35,930 nucleotides of DNA from Amazonocrinis nigriterrae CENA67 (GTDB lineage: Bacteria; Cyanobacteriota; Cyanobacteriia; Cyanobacteriales; Nostocaceae), in contig NZ_JAECZC010000016.1 of assembly GCF_016056305.1 (NCBI RefSeq), positions 80,199-116,128 of the forward strand, given 5' to 3'. The position numbers and the translations under genes are program-made. The notes beneath the pieces were generated by a model, which had not been told where the DNA came from, made no database searches, and saw only the letters and a program-made list of their open reading frames with translations. Below are positions 24,355 to 32,905 of the stretch, piece after piece. The stretch's first letter is position 1, and the number at the start of each line of letters is the position of its first letter.

Positions 24355-27300
24355 CAGTAAAAAGTTTTTATAACACAAATTAGCAGCAAGCAATACCTCT
24401 ACGGCTGCACTTTCCATAGGTGGTAAAAAGAAATAGCCTTGCCCTTGATCACATTGTAGTGCTTTCAGTTGTGCTACTTGCTCTACCGTTTCTATGCCTT
24501 CTGCCGTCACAGACATATTTAAATTATGAGCCAATGTCACGATCGCGCGAACAATTTCTAAATTTTCTCCTCGTCTGCCTATACTACTAACAAAAGAGCG
24601 GTCAATCTTCAGTGTTGTGATAGGTAGCTGGTGCAGATAACTTAAGGATGAATAGCCAGTACCAAAATCATCCATGTGCAACTCGACATTTAAGGCTGCT
24701 AACTGGGAAAGCATGGTGGTAGCCAATTCAAAATTATCCATCAGCAAGCTTTCAGTAATCTCTAATTTTAAACTGCACGGTTCCAACCCAGTTTGCTGCA
24801 AAACATATTCCACCTGTTGAAACACGTCGGGTTGCATGATCTGTTTCCCAGAAAAATTCACACTAATTGTTAAATGAGTTGAACTAGGAAACTGTTTATG
24901 CCATCTCTGCATTTGATGGCAGGCTTCATAAAGCACCCATTGCCCGATATTAACAATCATGCCAGTTTCCTCCGCCAAGGGAATAAAATCTTGAGGAGAA
25001 ATAATTCCTCGTTCTGGATGATGCCAACGTATTAGGGCTTCAAATCCACTAATTTTGCCAGTTAACAATGAAACAATTGGCTGGTAATAAAGGCGAAATT
25101 CTTCTTGCTTGAGTAAGGCATGTCGCAAGGCAGTTTCTAACTGTAAAAGCAGAGATGCACCCTCGTGCATTTTAGAATTAAACACCTCATAACGGGCTTT
25201 ACCAAGTGCCTTAGCGCAGTACATAGCCACATCAGCATCACGTAGAATATCTGCTGCTTGGTCATAATCTGGTGTATTTAAAGCAATACCAATGCTGGCA
25301 TTGGTAAACACCCTATGCTCATTTAATTGGAATGGTAAAGCTAGTACCTTTTGAATTCGTTCGGCTACCTGTATGGCGCTATTAATACTTTCAATTTCCT
25401 CAATTAAAATTGTGAATTCATCTCCCCCAAAACGCGCAACTATATCTCCAGAACGCAAAACTAATTTGAGGCGATGAGAAATTGCAATCAAAAGTTGATT
25501 TCCTAGTAGATGACCCAGGCTATCATTCACAACTTTGAAACGGTCTAGGTCTAAGAAGAGTACAGCAAATAAATAATTTTTTTGCTGTTTAGTACGTTCA
25601 ATTGCTAGTTGCACCCGCTCAATAAATAAAGATTGGTTGGGTAACCCTGTTAGCCCGTCGTGCAGACTATTGTGCAGTAATTGATCTTGTGCTTCTTGAC
25701 GCTCAATAATATCTTGTTGAAGTTGTTGATTAACTCTAATTAGTTCAATAGTGCGCTCTGCTACTAACTGTTCAAGTTGGCAACGGTATTGTACTAATTC
25801 TTCTTCTGCTAGCTTTCGCTCAGTAATATCACGTATAATGACAACATATTGCTGTGATTGAGAATTAGCTGGTTGTGAAACAGTCGATTCTACAATTCTT
25901 GAGCTTTGGTTAATTTTCAGAGTTTGTTCACTCCTAATAGACCATTGCTCTGGTTTGCCGCAATAGCATAGTAGCAGTTGATTCAAGTTCTGCCCCAGCA
26001 ATTCCTCAGCACTGAGTTGAAATAATTCTTCAGCGGCTGCATTTGTCTGACAGATCGTACCGTTTTCATCTAAAACTAAAACAGTATCTGGAACAGTATT
26101 GAGAGTGGTGATAAAGAGGTTTTTTGCCTGTTTGCGTGCCTCATCAATAGCAATAATCTGTGGTAATGTAGTCCAACAAGCGATCGCTACCCCCATAAAA
26201 GAAAGCGTCACCAAAACGATAGCTAGTAAAGGGTTATGACTATTACTTGAAGCTCTGTCTAATAAATCGCGGATACTCCAACTGCCTGTAGCCGTAATAC
26301 AAATTAATGAAACGAGAACAATCACTTGTAGCACAACAAAATCTGAGCTGTTGCTACTACTAGACCTAGCCTCATAACGCTCTGTCCACCATTTAGGGTG
26401 TAATGGTGCAAAGCTGAAGCGACGTAAGGCTGTATCTCCTGCCATCAAAATAACAGGTAATAATAGTCCTACTAAAAAATCTTGCCATTTCCAAGCTAAA
26501 CCACCCACTACTAGAACTACCCCTTCTATCAAGAAAAAAACAAGTGACCACCAAGGCCATAACACTTGCGGTTTGCCTCTACCCAGCCATAATCCCAGAT
26601 GTAGTCCCATAATCGACAGAAGATAACAAGTACCTGCTACCGTGACGATCTGAGATACATTTCCTAAATTCAGACAAAATAAACTGAGTAAGAAGGTAAC
26701 TAGGATAGCAGGCACAAGCACGCCTTGAGGTGAAACGACTGCGAATACCGAAGAAAGCTGTTTGTCTAAAGCAAGTTGGTATAGTATCCGAGGAGAGTTG
26801 GAAACTGCCGTAGCAGAACTGAGAAGACAAGAAAAAGTAATCAGAAGCGTCACTAAAAACGCGGCATATTCACCCCAAAAAGGCTTAGAAGCCGCTAGCA
26901 GATTCAAGAAGGTATCGTCACCTATACTAGGGTCTCTAGCTGAACACATTAATACCCAAGAACCACCTAGAAACACTGGAGGAATTAGCCAAGCAGCTAC
27001 GGTTAAGAACCCCAAAGTTTTATGTGGCTGGTGGCTATCAGCAACAAAAGAAGCAGTGGTTTCACAAGCATAAATTGAGTAACTGGCTAAGAAAAACCAC
27101 TTTGCCCATTCTCCAAAGTTCAAGCTAGGTGTACTGTTTAGGAGCAAGTTAGAGGTAGCGCTCGAAAAAGCTGACCATACTACGCCCTGAGTACAAAACA
27201 AAAGCAATAATAAAATCGCTGGAATCACAAAAAATAAGTGCAGGATTGCTAAAGCACGGCTGCCACTGAACGCTACAATAAAAGGAATAACTGTAAATCC

Positions 27301-27735
27301 GACTTTTAATAAAGTTTCTGGACAAGAAATACCTACAGATTGAAAATTAACTTTAACTAAATCTGTAAGTATGATCGCATACAATGCTGGTGCTGCTGCC
27401 CAACTAAAATAGTATGCTAAAGCTACGTAGCGACCCCAGTTAGGAAAGTTATTGAGTAGCCTTGTGGTGTAATTTGGTGTTCCTCCTGCTACATTTGACC
27501 AATATCTCCCTAGACTTTGTACCTGTAAATTAAGCAAGAAGGAAATAATAGTGCCAAAAAACCAAACTAAGATAGCTTTTGACCCTAAAGCTGCATGAAT
27601 CACCGGTGCAGTACCAATCCATCCAACATGACCTGTCAGCCCAAAACCCCAGGTTTCTAGACAACTGAGAGTACGTGGTAAGCGCATTACCAGGCGTTGA
27701 TTTCTGTCTGTCTGCACAGAACCTTTACTAACCAT
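24349..27735 (-). CDS. APC permease-PAS-GGDEF-EAL fusion protein
   Basis: One unbroken 1128-aa frame. Residues about 15-435 are an APC-superfamily amino-acid/amine permease with about 12 membrane helices (ETWGFGLTGHVGWIG at the start, YSIYACETTASFVADSHQP in mid-protein). About 470-530 add two more helices. A PAS domain (about 540-650, NTVPDTVLVLDENGTI, ending RDITERKLAEEEL) leads through a coiled coil (about 655-690) to GGDEF (RFGGDEF at about 767-773, with inhibitory site RSGD five residues before) and EAL (GFEALIRW at 897-904, ITESL, DDFGTGYSSL, LKIDRSF, AEGIET). Both catalytic sets look intact, so it could make or degrade c-di-GMP in answer to a transported or bound amino acid or amine. 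The gene next door is a histidine decarboxylase. Confidence 0.92.
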   Translation of the reverse strand: MVSKGSVQTDRNQRLVMRLPRTLSCLETWGFGLTGHVGWIGTAPVIHAALGSKAILVWFFGTIISFLLNLQVQSLGRYWSNVAGGTPNYTTRLLNNFPNWGRYVALAYYFSWAAAPALYAIILTDLVKVNFQSVGISCPETLLKVGFTVIPFIVAFSGSRALAILHLFFVIPAILLLLLFCTQGVVWSAFSSATSNLLLNSTPSLNFGEWAKWFFLASYSIYACETTASFVADSHQPHKTLGFLTVAAWLIPPVFLGGSWVLMCSARDPSIGDDTFLNLLAASKPFWGEYAAFLVTLLITFSCLLSSATAVSNSPRILYQLALDKQLSSVFAVVSPQGVLVPAILVTFLLSLFCLNLGNVSQIVTVAGTCYLLSIMGLHLGLWLGRGKPQVLWPWWSLVFFLIEGVVLVVGGLAWKWQDFLVGLLLPVILMAGDTALRRFSFAPLHPKWWTERYEARSSSSNSSDFVVLQVIVLVSLICITATGSWSIRDLLDRASSNSHNPLLAIVLVTLSFMGVAIACWTTLPQIIAIDEARKQAKNLFITTLNTVPDTVLVLDENGTICQTNAAAEELFQLSAEELLGQNLNQLLLCYCGKPEQWSIRSEQTLKINQSSRIVESTVSQPANSQSQQYVVIIRDITERKLAEEELVQYRCQLEQLVAERTIELIRVNQQLQQDIIERQEAQDQLLHNSLHDGLTGLPNQSLFIERVQLAIERTKQQKNYLFAVLFLDLDRFKVVNDSLGHLLGNQLLIAISHRLKLVLRSGDIVARFGGDEFTILIEEIESINSAIQVAERIQKVLALPFQLNEHRVFTNASIGIALNTPDYDQAADILRDADVAMYCAKALGKARYEVFNSKMHEGASLLLQLETALRHALLKQEEFRLYYQPIVSLLTGKISGFEALIRWHHPERGIISPQDFIPLAEETGMIVNIGQWVLYEACHQMQRWHKQFPSSTHLTISVNFSGKQIMQPDVFQQVEYVLQQTGLEPCSLKLEITESLLMDNFELATTMLSQLAALNVELHMDDFGTGYSSLSYLHQLPITTLKIDRSFVSSIGRRGENLEIVRAIVTLAHNLNMSVTAEGIETVEQVAQLKALQCDQGQGYFFLPPMESAAVEVLLAANLCYKNFLLV

Positions 27736-28270
27736 TATTTCTTAGCTAGATTTACTGACCCATTCTCTGAATAACTGATCTAATTGTTTATAGCTTCCGT
27801 AAAACTGCTGAACTTATGTAAAAAACCACTTTATTGATTGATGATTGATGACTGCTGACTGCTAATAGTGAACAGTCCGCAACCATCAATTACAATCAGA
27901 TATTGTTTCATTTCATTTATAAAGTAAATATTAATTTTGTAGTATAGCATGAGGCAGGAGGCAGAAGTAAAAACCTTACTGTGACTGACATTCACGCTCT
28001 TCATCTGTCCTAATCTATGATTCGACTGCTATAAATCTTAATTTTGTAGGGTGTATTATTACGAAGTGCAACGCACCATTAATGGGAAATTATGTTACGG
28101 CAAAAAAATATTATGACTATCTTTAGTCAGCTGATGCTGTCAGAAAATGGCAATAAAGCAAGAACTATCATCTGCAGTTTGTACTGCTCAAAAGTATGGT
28201 GGGGAGGAACCTTCACGCTGGTATTTGCCTCCCCTAAATTTTATTGAAAAATAGCCTATAAGGCACAAAA
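27736..28270. other. Intergenic region with repeats, no gene
   Basis: The region holds TGATTGATGAC/TGACTGC-type STRR (about 27834-27865), a degenerate GTAGGGTGT...GCAACGCACC palindromic repeat (28047-28084) related to the element at 3677-3785, and a 7-bp-arm hairpin GGGGAGG/CCTCCCC (about 28201-28235) beyond the end of the desaturase/SDR gene, which might end its transcript although no clear U-run follows. No ORF is credible. Confidence 0.55.
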
Positions 28271-29521
28271 TTAGCTACTTTTAGCTGTCTTGCTAAAAAT
28301 TCGATAGTATAACCACGTACTAGTTTCCTTCAAGGGAAAAAGCACGTAGGTGAGAGGATTAATGGTGACAATGATATTGCGAAAGTCTCGTCGTGCTAAA
28401 AACAGGATGGCATGAGCCACTTGCTGTGCTGACATTACTCCATAAGGATTGAGTTGACTTTTAAAAGGCCCAAGAATTAACTTGCGAATTATACAATCCC
28501 CGTCCAACCGTTTTAAAGTCACAATGTTTCCTAATGTCCGTTTGCTAAGTTCATATAGCGGACTGAGAGCGGGGGAAACCTCAGCCTCGGAAGTATTGAC
28601 CCAGATTTCCTTGGTTGCTTTTGCCTGTGGCCCTGTCACAGTTGTCAAAAATATATCCATCAACCGCAATGCTGAAAAGGTATTAACTTCATAAGAAGAG
28701 TTAATTGCCTCTTGTGTGCGGCTAGTATAGACATTGACCCCGTGATTGATAATCAAAATATCAACTTTCTCTAAACTATCTCTGAGTTCATCTTCTTGAC
28801 CTAATTGCCAGGAAACCACCTTCAACCCAGTATGGGTTGCTAATTTTTCGGGGTTAGTAGTTAATGCTACAACCTTAGCATTCTGCTTGAGCAGAAGAGC
28901 CGCCAAGGCTTGCCCCAAAGCACCCGATGCTCCGGTTAAAGCAACGGTTTTACCCTTCAGGGACAGTCCTGTGCCCAGTATTTTATCCACTAAGGGAAAT
29001 ACACCACTGTAGTAAGCGTTAACATCATCAAAATGATGTCGCCAATGGTAAGACCGATTCACCCACCAAACGGATGGAATTGTCACTAGAGGGCCGGGTA
29101 GGTGGTTATAGTCTGTGTCGATTTTACCTTGGAAATATCTAATCGATGCACCATACAAGAAGCTACAGGCATATGCTACTCCCAGCCAAATCCCTGTTTG
29201 TTGGACAACTAAGGCAATTACCGTCAACAATACCACCAATAGACCAGACTCTAAAATGTCGTGGTATAGCTGGGAGTCTTGATAGGCTTTGAGGGAAACC
29301 ACTGATAAATCCCGGCGATATGCCATATGATGTTTGTTGTGCCATTTAGCAAGCCAATTGACTTGATGACACAAAGCATGGTAGCTGTCTCTTAATATCT
29401 CAGCCAGAACAACAGAGAACAATCCCCAAATCGCAAATTGCAAGCAGGCATTTACAACAATCCAATCTATCTGTAACCTTGCTTCAATCTCTGTCCAACT
29501 TTGAGCTAGTATCTTAATCAT
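28271..29521 (-). CDS. Bifunctional fatty acid hydroxylase/sterol desaturase-like and short-chain dehydrogenase fusion
   Basis: The 416-aa protein is a fusion. Residues about 1-180 are the membrane di-iron hydroxylase superfamily, with His clusters HALCH, HNKHH and HWRHH and membrane helices (about 22-45 and 92-130). Residues about 188-400 are a short-chain dehydrogenase with the cofactor loop TGASGALG, NHGVN, VNTSEAE (Ser) and YELSK (Tyr and Lys). I recall this two-domain arrangement from other cyanobacteria, annotated as bifunctional sterol desaturase/SDR. Hydroxylation followed by oxidation of a lipid or carotenoid-like substrate is a fair guess, but the substrate is unknown. It stands alone on the minus strand. 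Confidence 0.9.
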   Translation of the reverse strand: MIKILAQSWTEIEARLQIDWIVVNACLQFAIWGLFSVVLAEILRDSYHALCHQVNWLAKWHNKHHMAYRRDLSVVSLKAYQDSQLYHDILESGLLVVLLTVIALVVQQTGIWLGVAYACSFLYGASIRYFQGKIDTDYNHLPGPLVTIPSVWWVNRSYHWRHHFDDVNAYYSGVFPLVDKILGTGLSLKGKTVALTGASGALGQALAALLLKQNAKVVALTTNPEKLATHTGLKVVSWQLGQEDELRDSLEKVDILIINHGVNVYTSRTQEAINSSYEVNTFSALRLMDIFLTTVTGPQAKATKEIWVNTSEAEVSPALSPLYELSKRTLGNIVTLKRLDGDCIIRKLILGPFKSQLNPYGVMSAQQVAHAILFLARRDFRNIIVTINPLTYVLFPLKETSTWLYYRIFSKTAKSS

Positions 29522-29661
29522 AATTTTTCTGTACGTCAGTTATCTTAATCATTCAGTATCTGCAAAGTATTTGTAAAGTCAATTGCAGTTTTTGATGCTG
29601 CAACTAAGGTAGTTAACAGTGGTTACATACATGAGATAATATCATTTTCCTGAAAAACAAC

Positions 29662-30573
29662 ATGAATGATATTACCAGCAATCCCATAGGTTTTGTTTTA
29701 CTTACTCATAATAAACCACAACAAACTTACAGGCTAATAAATAAGTTAAATAGTCTATTTAAATATCCTCCAATTGTCTGGCATCATGATTTTTCCAAAT
29801 GTGATTTCTCAGTCGATACTCTGCCAAAAAATATTTTACTAGTACGCCCTCACGTACAAACAGAGTGGGGAAATTTTTCTTTAATAGAAGCTACAGTCAA
29901 GGCACTTCGGTTAATGTACGAAGTTCCAGATGCACCAGATTGGTTTGTATTACTTAGTGGAGCAGACTATCCTATTAAAAGTGCAAAACAAATATTGGAT
30001 GATCTAGCCTCAAACCCATACGATGCTTTTATTCAGTATGAGCCAATCACATATGAAACTTATAAACAAGATCTAAAGCCAAGCATGTTATGGCTGAAAA
30101 ATTCTTATCAACGATATTGTACGAAGTCGTTTTCTTTCAATTTTTCCAAAAAATACTATGCTAAATTGAATTTGGAAATCCGCTTAGAACATCCGCTATT
30201 AGCTAAACCTTTCCTTCCTTTTTCCAAAAAAATTGCTTGCTTCAGTGGCAGTCAATGGTTTTGTGCTAATCGCAAAGCCGCTGAGTACATTATCGATTTC
30301 CACAGTAAGAAAAATCCTATAACCTCGCACTACAGTAAACTCATGTATGCAGACGAATCTTATTTTCAAACTATACTTGCTAATGCATATCATCTCAAGC
30401 TGAAAAATGACCGTCTACGTTATATTGATTGGTCAACCGGAGGCCCTCATCCCAAGATATTGCTGATGGAAGATCTGCCTAATCTGCTTGCAACGTCTGC
30501 TCACTTTGCTCGGAAATTTGATATTGATATAGATAGTACTATTCTCGATGCACTTGATAGAATTACTCTGTAA
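29662..30573 (+). CDS. Core-2/I-branching beta-1,6-N-acetylglucosaminyltransferase family protein (GT14)
   Basis: The 303-aa soluble protein begins IGFVLLTHNKPQQTYRLI, the typical start of bacterial GT14 proteins. Family motifs are WFVLLSGADYPIK (about 93-105), FSGSQWFCANRKAAEYI (about 194-210), YADESYFQTIL and RYIDWSTGGPHPKIL near the end. It probably adds a sugar to a surface polysaccharide or glycolipid; donor and acceptor are not known. There is no membrane anchor. A clear Shine-Dalgarno is absent (CTGAAAAACAACATG). The gene is followed by repeat copy C and a hairpin. Confidence 0.88.
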   Translation: MNDITSNPIGFVLLTHNKPQQTYRLINKLNSLFKYPPIVWHHDFSKCDFSVDTLPKNILLVRPHVQTEWGNFSLIEATVKALRLMYEVPDAPDWFVLLSGADYPIKSAKQILDDLASNPYDAFIQYEPITYETYKQDLKPSMLWLKNSYQRYCTKSFSFNFSKKYYAKLNLEIRLEHPLLAKPFLPFSKKIACFSGSQWFCANRKAAEYIIDFHSKKNPITSHYSKLMYADESYFQTILANAYHLKLKNDRLRYIDWSTGGPHPKILLMEDLPNLLATSAHFARKFDIDIDSTILDALDRITL

Positions 30574-30613
30574 AATCTCTGCAATGATATAAAAACTGAT
30601 ATGTAGTCGTAGT

Positions 30614-30672
30614 TGCATAGGTTAGGACAATGTTGATTACTCAAAGCCTTGAAGCAACTAGGTTGATGTCTT
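30614..30672 (-). repeat. Dispersed repeat copy C (partial)
   Basis: On the minus strand it reads CCTAGTTGCTTCAAGGCTTTG, then AGTAATCAACATTGTCCTAAC, nearly the same as the 3' half of copy B. The TATAGCAAAGTGCTGAG part is missing. Confidence 0.75.
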
Positions 30673-30724
30673 GAAATGAGAACAGTGGAAAAATCTGGTA
30701 TGACTACCTGTTGCAAAAAATGGA

Positions 30725-30761
30725 TAAACACAGATGTACACCGATGAATTATCTGTGTTTA
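30725..30761. terminator. Hairpin between convergent genes
   Basis: Perfect 11-bp arms TAAACACAGAT (30725-30735) and ATCTGTGTTTA (30751-30761) with a 15-base loop lie between the glycosyltransferase (plus) and phosphatase (minus) ends. It is a plausible bidirectional terminator, or a palindromic dispersed repeat of the ATAAACACAGAT type common in cyanobacteria. A clear T-run is lacking. Confidence 0.5.
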
Positions 30762-30787
30762 ACCTCATGTATGTGTCATTAGCTGAA

Positions 30788-31261
30788 TCAGCGAGTAGCC
30801 ACAGCTACTTTCGCATGTTTATTAACGTAATCCACAAATAATTGCTTTAACCTGGGACTAACATTAGTGTGTTCCAACAAACCAAAGCCGAGATTTTTAG
30901 CTCTTGCTAAGGTTTGCTCTGGTGTTAATCCCTCTTGGATAGCTATACTCAATAGTGCAATTCCTGTTGAGCGCATACCTGCTGCACAATGCACCAAGGC
31001 TGGTTTAGGAATCTGTTCTAGTGTGGTTAAAATCTTGGTAATTAGCTCTTCATTCAGGGCTTCTAGTTTCAGCGGAACATTTACGTAATATAAGCCCAAC
31101 GCTTCAACTACCTGTTGCTCATCCTTAAAAAATCCTAGTTCATCAGGCGATCGCAAATTCACAACTGACTTAAAGCCTTCTTGGATAGCTTGCTTAATCT
31201 GTTGGGGTATTACTTGTCCTGTCGTTGTCAAGTTTTCATTAATCTGTATAGCGTTAATCAC
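30788..31261 (-). CDS. DUF442/BLH-type protein tyrosine phosphatase-like protein
   Basis: The 157-aa protein has the dual-specificity-like fold of the beta-lactamase-hydrolase-like (DUF442) phosphatases: LTTTGQVIPQQIKQAIQEGF, VVNLRSPDE, and the active-site loop HCAAGMRS with Cys and Arg present. The loop is CX4R, as I remember for this family, not the CX5R of classic tyrosine phosphatases. The substrate is unknown; relatives take part in sulfide handling or stress signalling. The gene is alone on the minus strand. Its upstream region has a 14-bp palindrome. Confidence 0.85.
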   Translation of the reverse strand: MINAIQINENLTTTGQVIPQQIKQAIQEGFKSVVNLRSPDELGFFKDEQQVVEALGLYYVNVPLKLEALNEELITKILTTLEQIPKPALVHCAAGMRSTGIALLSIAIQEGLTPEQTLARAKNLGFGLLEHTNVSPRLKQLFVDYVNKHAKVAVATR

Positions 31262-31671
31262 TTTTACTCCTTAAACTTTCTAATTACATCCAACTTCGTA
31301 AATCGGCTGATAAGCAAGCTTTGACAAGCTATTCAAATAAGCACAGCAAAATTCGGCAAATAACAAAAGCTATCGCTTGATTGTTTCTGTTTTTGCCTTT
31401 TGAGGTTGGTTATTTTATTGCTTACCCAATAATATACGGTTTTCCGATAGGATTTATGGTAATTAAGAAATTATATAATTTATGACCTATAGGTTTACAA
31501 TACTTTATGATTCAGCAGTAAAAAATTGTCTCCCCCACGTCTTGTTTGTCAGTCTCAACCAAGGGCTTGTTTACGTATTGCGATCGCAAGTACAATTGCT
31601 GCTTGGTCAAATTGATATGCTGGTATCAGAAAATTAAGTAGGCAAGTCATTTGAATACCAGCCCTGAAACT
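31262..31671. other. Divergent intergenic region with palindromes
   Basis: The gap between the phosphatase (minus) and GNAT (plus) genes carries a 14-bp perfect palindrome AAATTATATAATTT (31468-31481) and, 4 bp later, CCTATAGG (31486-31493), possible operator sites for either gene. There is one HIP1 site. No ORF or RNA gene was recognised. Confidence 0.45.
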
Positions 31672-32169
31672 ATGAACGCTAAAGAAATATCTCTTCGACC
31701 TGCTGTAGAATCAGATGCGTGGGTGCTGAGTGCAATTCATATTGCTGCCATTAAAGCTCTTCCAGCAACTTTTTATACACACAAAGAATTATTAGCTTGG
31801 CGCAACTATCGTGAAAAGCCTGATGGTTCTAATATCTTGAAGAGTATGAAAGCTGAAACTTTCTGCGTTGCTGTCGAGGGTGATGTGATTACAGGATTTG
31901 CTAGTTTCAGGGTTGATGAACTGATCGGGCTTTATGTCCATCCTCGTTATCAAGGTAAAGGAATCGGGCGAGCCTTAGTTCAACATTTTTGCGACGAAGC
32001 GATCGCTCAAGGTATAGATCAAGTATTTACCACTGCTAGCCTTTATGCTGAAGGATTTTATTTGCGTATAGGATTTACTCCCATAAAAAGAGCGCCTCAT
32101 CAGTTAAGAACTGGGATGTTTGTCCCTGTTACTAAAATGAGTAAAACCTTGACTATTACTACAGAATGA
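31672..32169 (+). CDS. GNAT family N-acetyltransferase
   Basis: ATG 31672 gives 165 aa; a TTG at 31651 would add seven residues. No strong ribosome site decides between them. The GNAT fold begins ISLRPAVESDAWVLSAIH, with beta-4 LIGLYVHP followed by the acetyl-CoA loop YQGKGIGRALVQHF (Q-x-x-G-x-G) at about residues 100-113, and the end ASLYAEGFYLRIGF containing the motif-B Tyr. The acceptor is unknown. It is not closely similar to the other GNAT at 637-1116. It ends right at a minus-strand gene remnant. Confidence 0.88.
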   Translation: MNAKEISLRPAVESDAWVLSAIHIAAIKALPATFYTHKELLAWRNYREKPDGSNILKSMKAETFCVAVEGDVITGFASFRVDELIGLYVHPRYQGKGIGRALVQHFCDEAIAQGIDQVFTTASLYAEGFYLRIGFTPIKRAPHQLRTGMFVPVTKMSKTLTITTE

Positions 32170-32259
32170 TTACATATAAAGACGTTCAATCATCAAAGGT
32201 AAATCTCCTAAATTATCAATAATTCCGTCTGCATTTTCTGGTTCTGCCCATCCTAAATC
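32170..32259 (-). pseudogene. Possible C-terminal remnant of a minus-strand gene
   Basis: A 29-codon frame ends with TAA at 32170-32172 and reads DLGWAEPENADGIIDNLGDL, then PLMIERLYM. Composition and the closing helix look like the end of a real protein, perhaps of the HAD phosphatase type, but I cannot name it. Stops directly upstream (about 32266-32280) show that nothing longer remains. It is convergent with the GNAT gene with no gap. Confidence 0.35.
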
Positions 32260-32905
32260 TCTTTTCTATTACGATTAGCTATTGCATCATTTTAGCCCGG
32301 TCACGCTACTAGTTAATATTTACTTTATCAATAACCTCTAACTTGGTAATTTGGCTAAGACTTAGTTAAAAAAAACTCACCAACTACTAGTAATGCCTTG
32401 GCAGTTTGATGAGTAGATCACTGGGATAATTCAAAATTGAGGATGAGTGATAGCTGATGACTATCAATCAAGCAAGTCAGGTTGGTCGTGGGTGATTTCA
32501 TCCCACAAATAATGATGATCTAGGTGAACCCGCCCCTACCAGTCTTTCATTTGTGGCAATCATTGATTCAATTGCTGTCACTTTGCGATCGCTGGCTTGA
32601 ACTGCTACAGATATGTATTACTCACTGTCTCAGGCGGACAAGGTTACTAAGAGCTACAGACGACTGTGTAGTACAATTAATAAATATACTGCATCTCTAT
32701 CGAATTACAGTTGTTTATTCATTACAAAATTACCATAGATAATCGAAACAAGCAAGCTGATTATGGAATTCTGGTAGGGCTGAGGCAATTCATCAATTGC
32801 CGCTACCTGTAAATCAGGGCTTTGGATATTATGTGGTTAACACATCTTGTATACAAAATATGTCTGCTTCAAAAGTAGTAAATTGAGTTTTAAAGGAGTA
32901 TATAT
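32260..32905. other. Intergenic region upstream of the flavoprotein gene
   Basis: This is about 640 bp without a credible gene; the 72-codon frame at 32524-32742 has a non-protein-like composition and no ribosome site. Near its 3' end are an imperfect dyad ATGTGGTTAACACAT (32831-32845) and the perfect palindrome TTGTATACAA (32847-32856), about 50-75 bp before the next start codon. Confidence 0.5.
32847..32856. promoter_or_regulatory. TTGTATACAA palindrome, GntR-like operator candidate
   Basis: A perfect 10-bp palindrome lies 50 bp before the start codon at 32906. GntR/FCD-type regulators often bind TTGTATACAA-like sites. No GntR gene is in the window, so this is only a candidate. Confidence 0.35.

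Noticed and set aside
23067-27735. Decarboxylase and permease fusion as one operon
   Set aside because: They are on opposite strands and converge, so any link is functional, not transcriptional.
32524-32742. 72-codon frame before the flavoprotein gene
   Set aside because: GTG start without a ribosome site, Leu/Arg/Cys-rich composition of random AT-rich DNA, no family.
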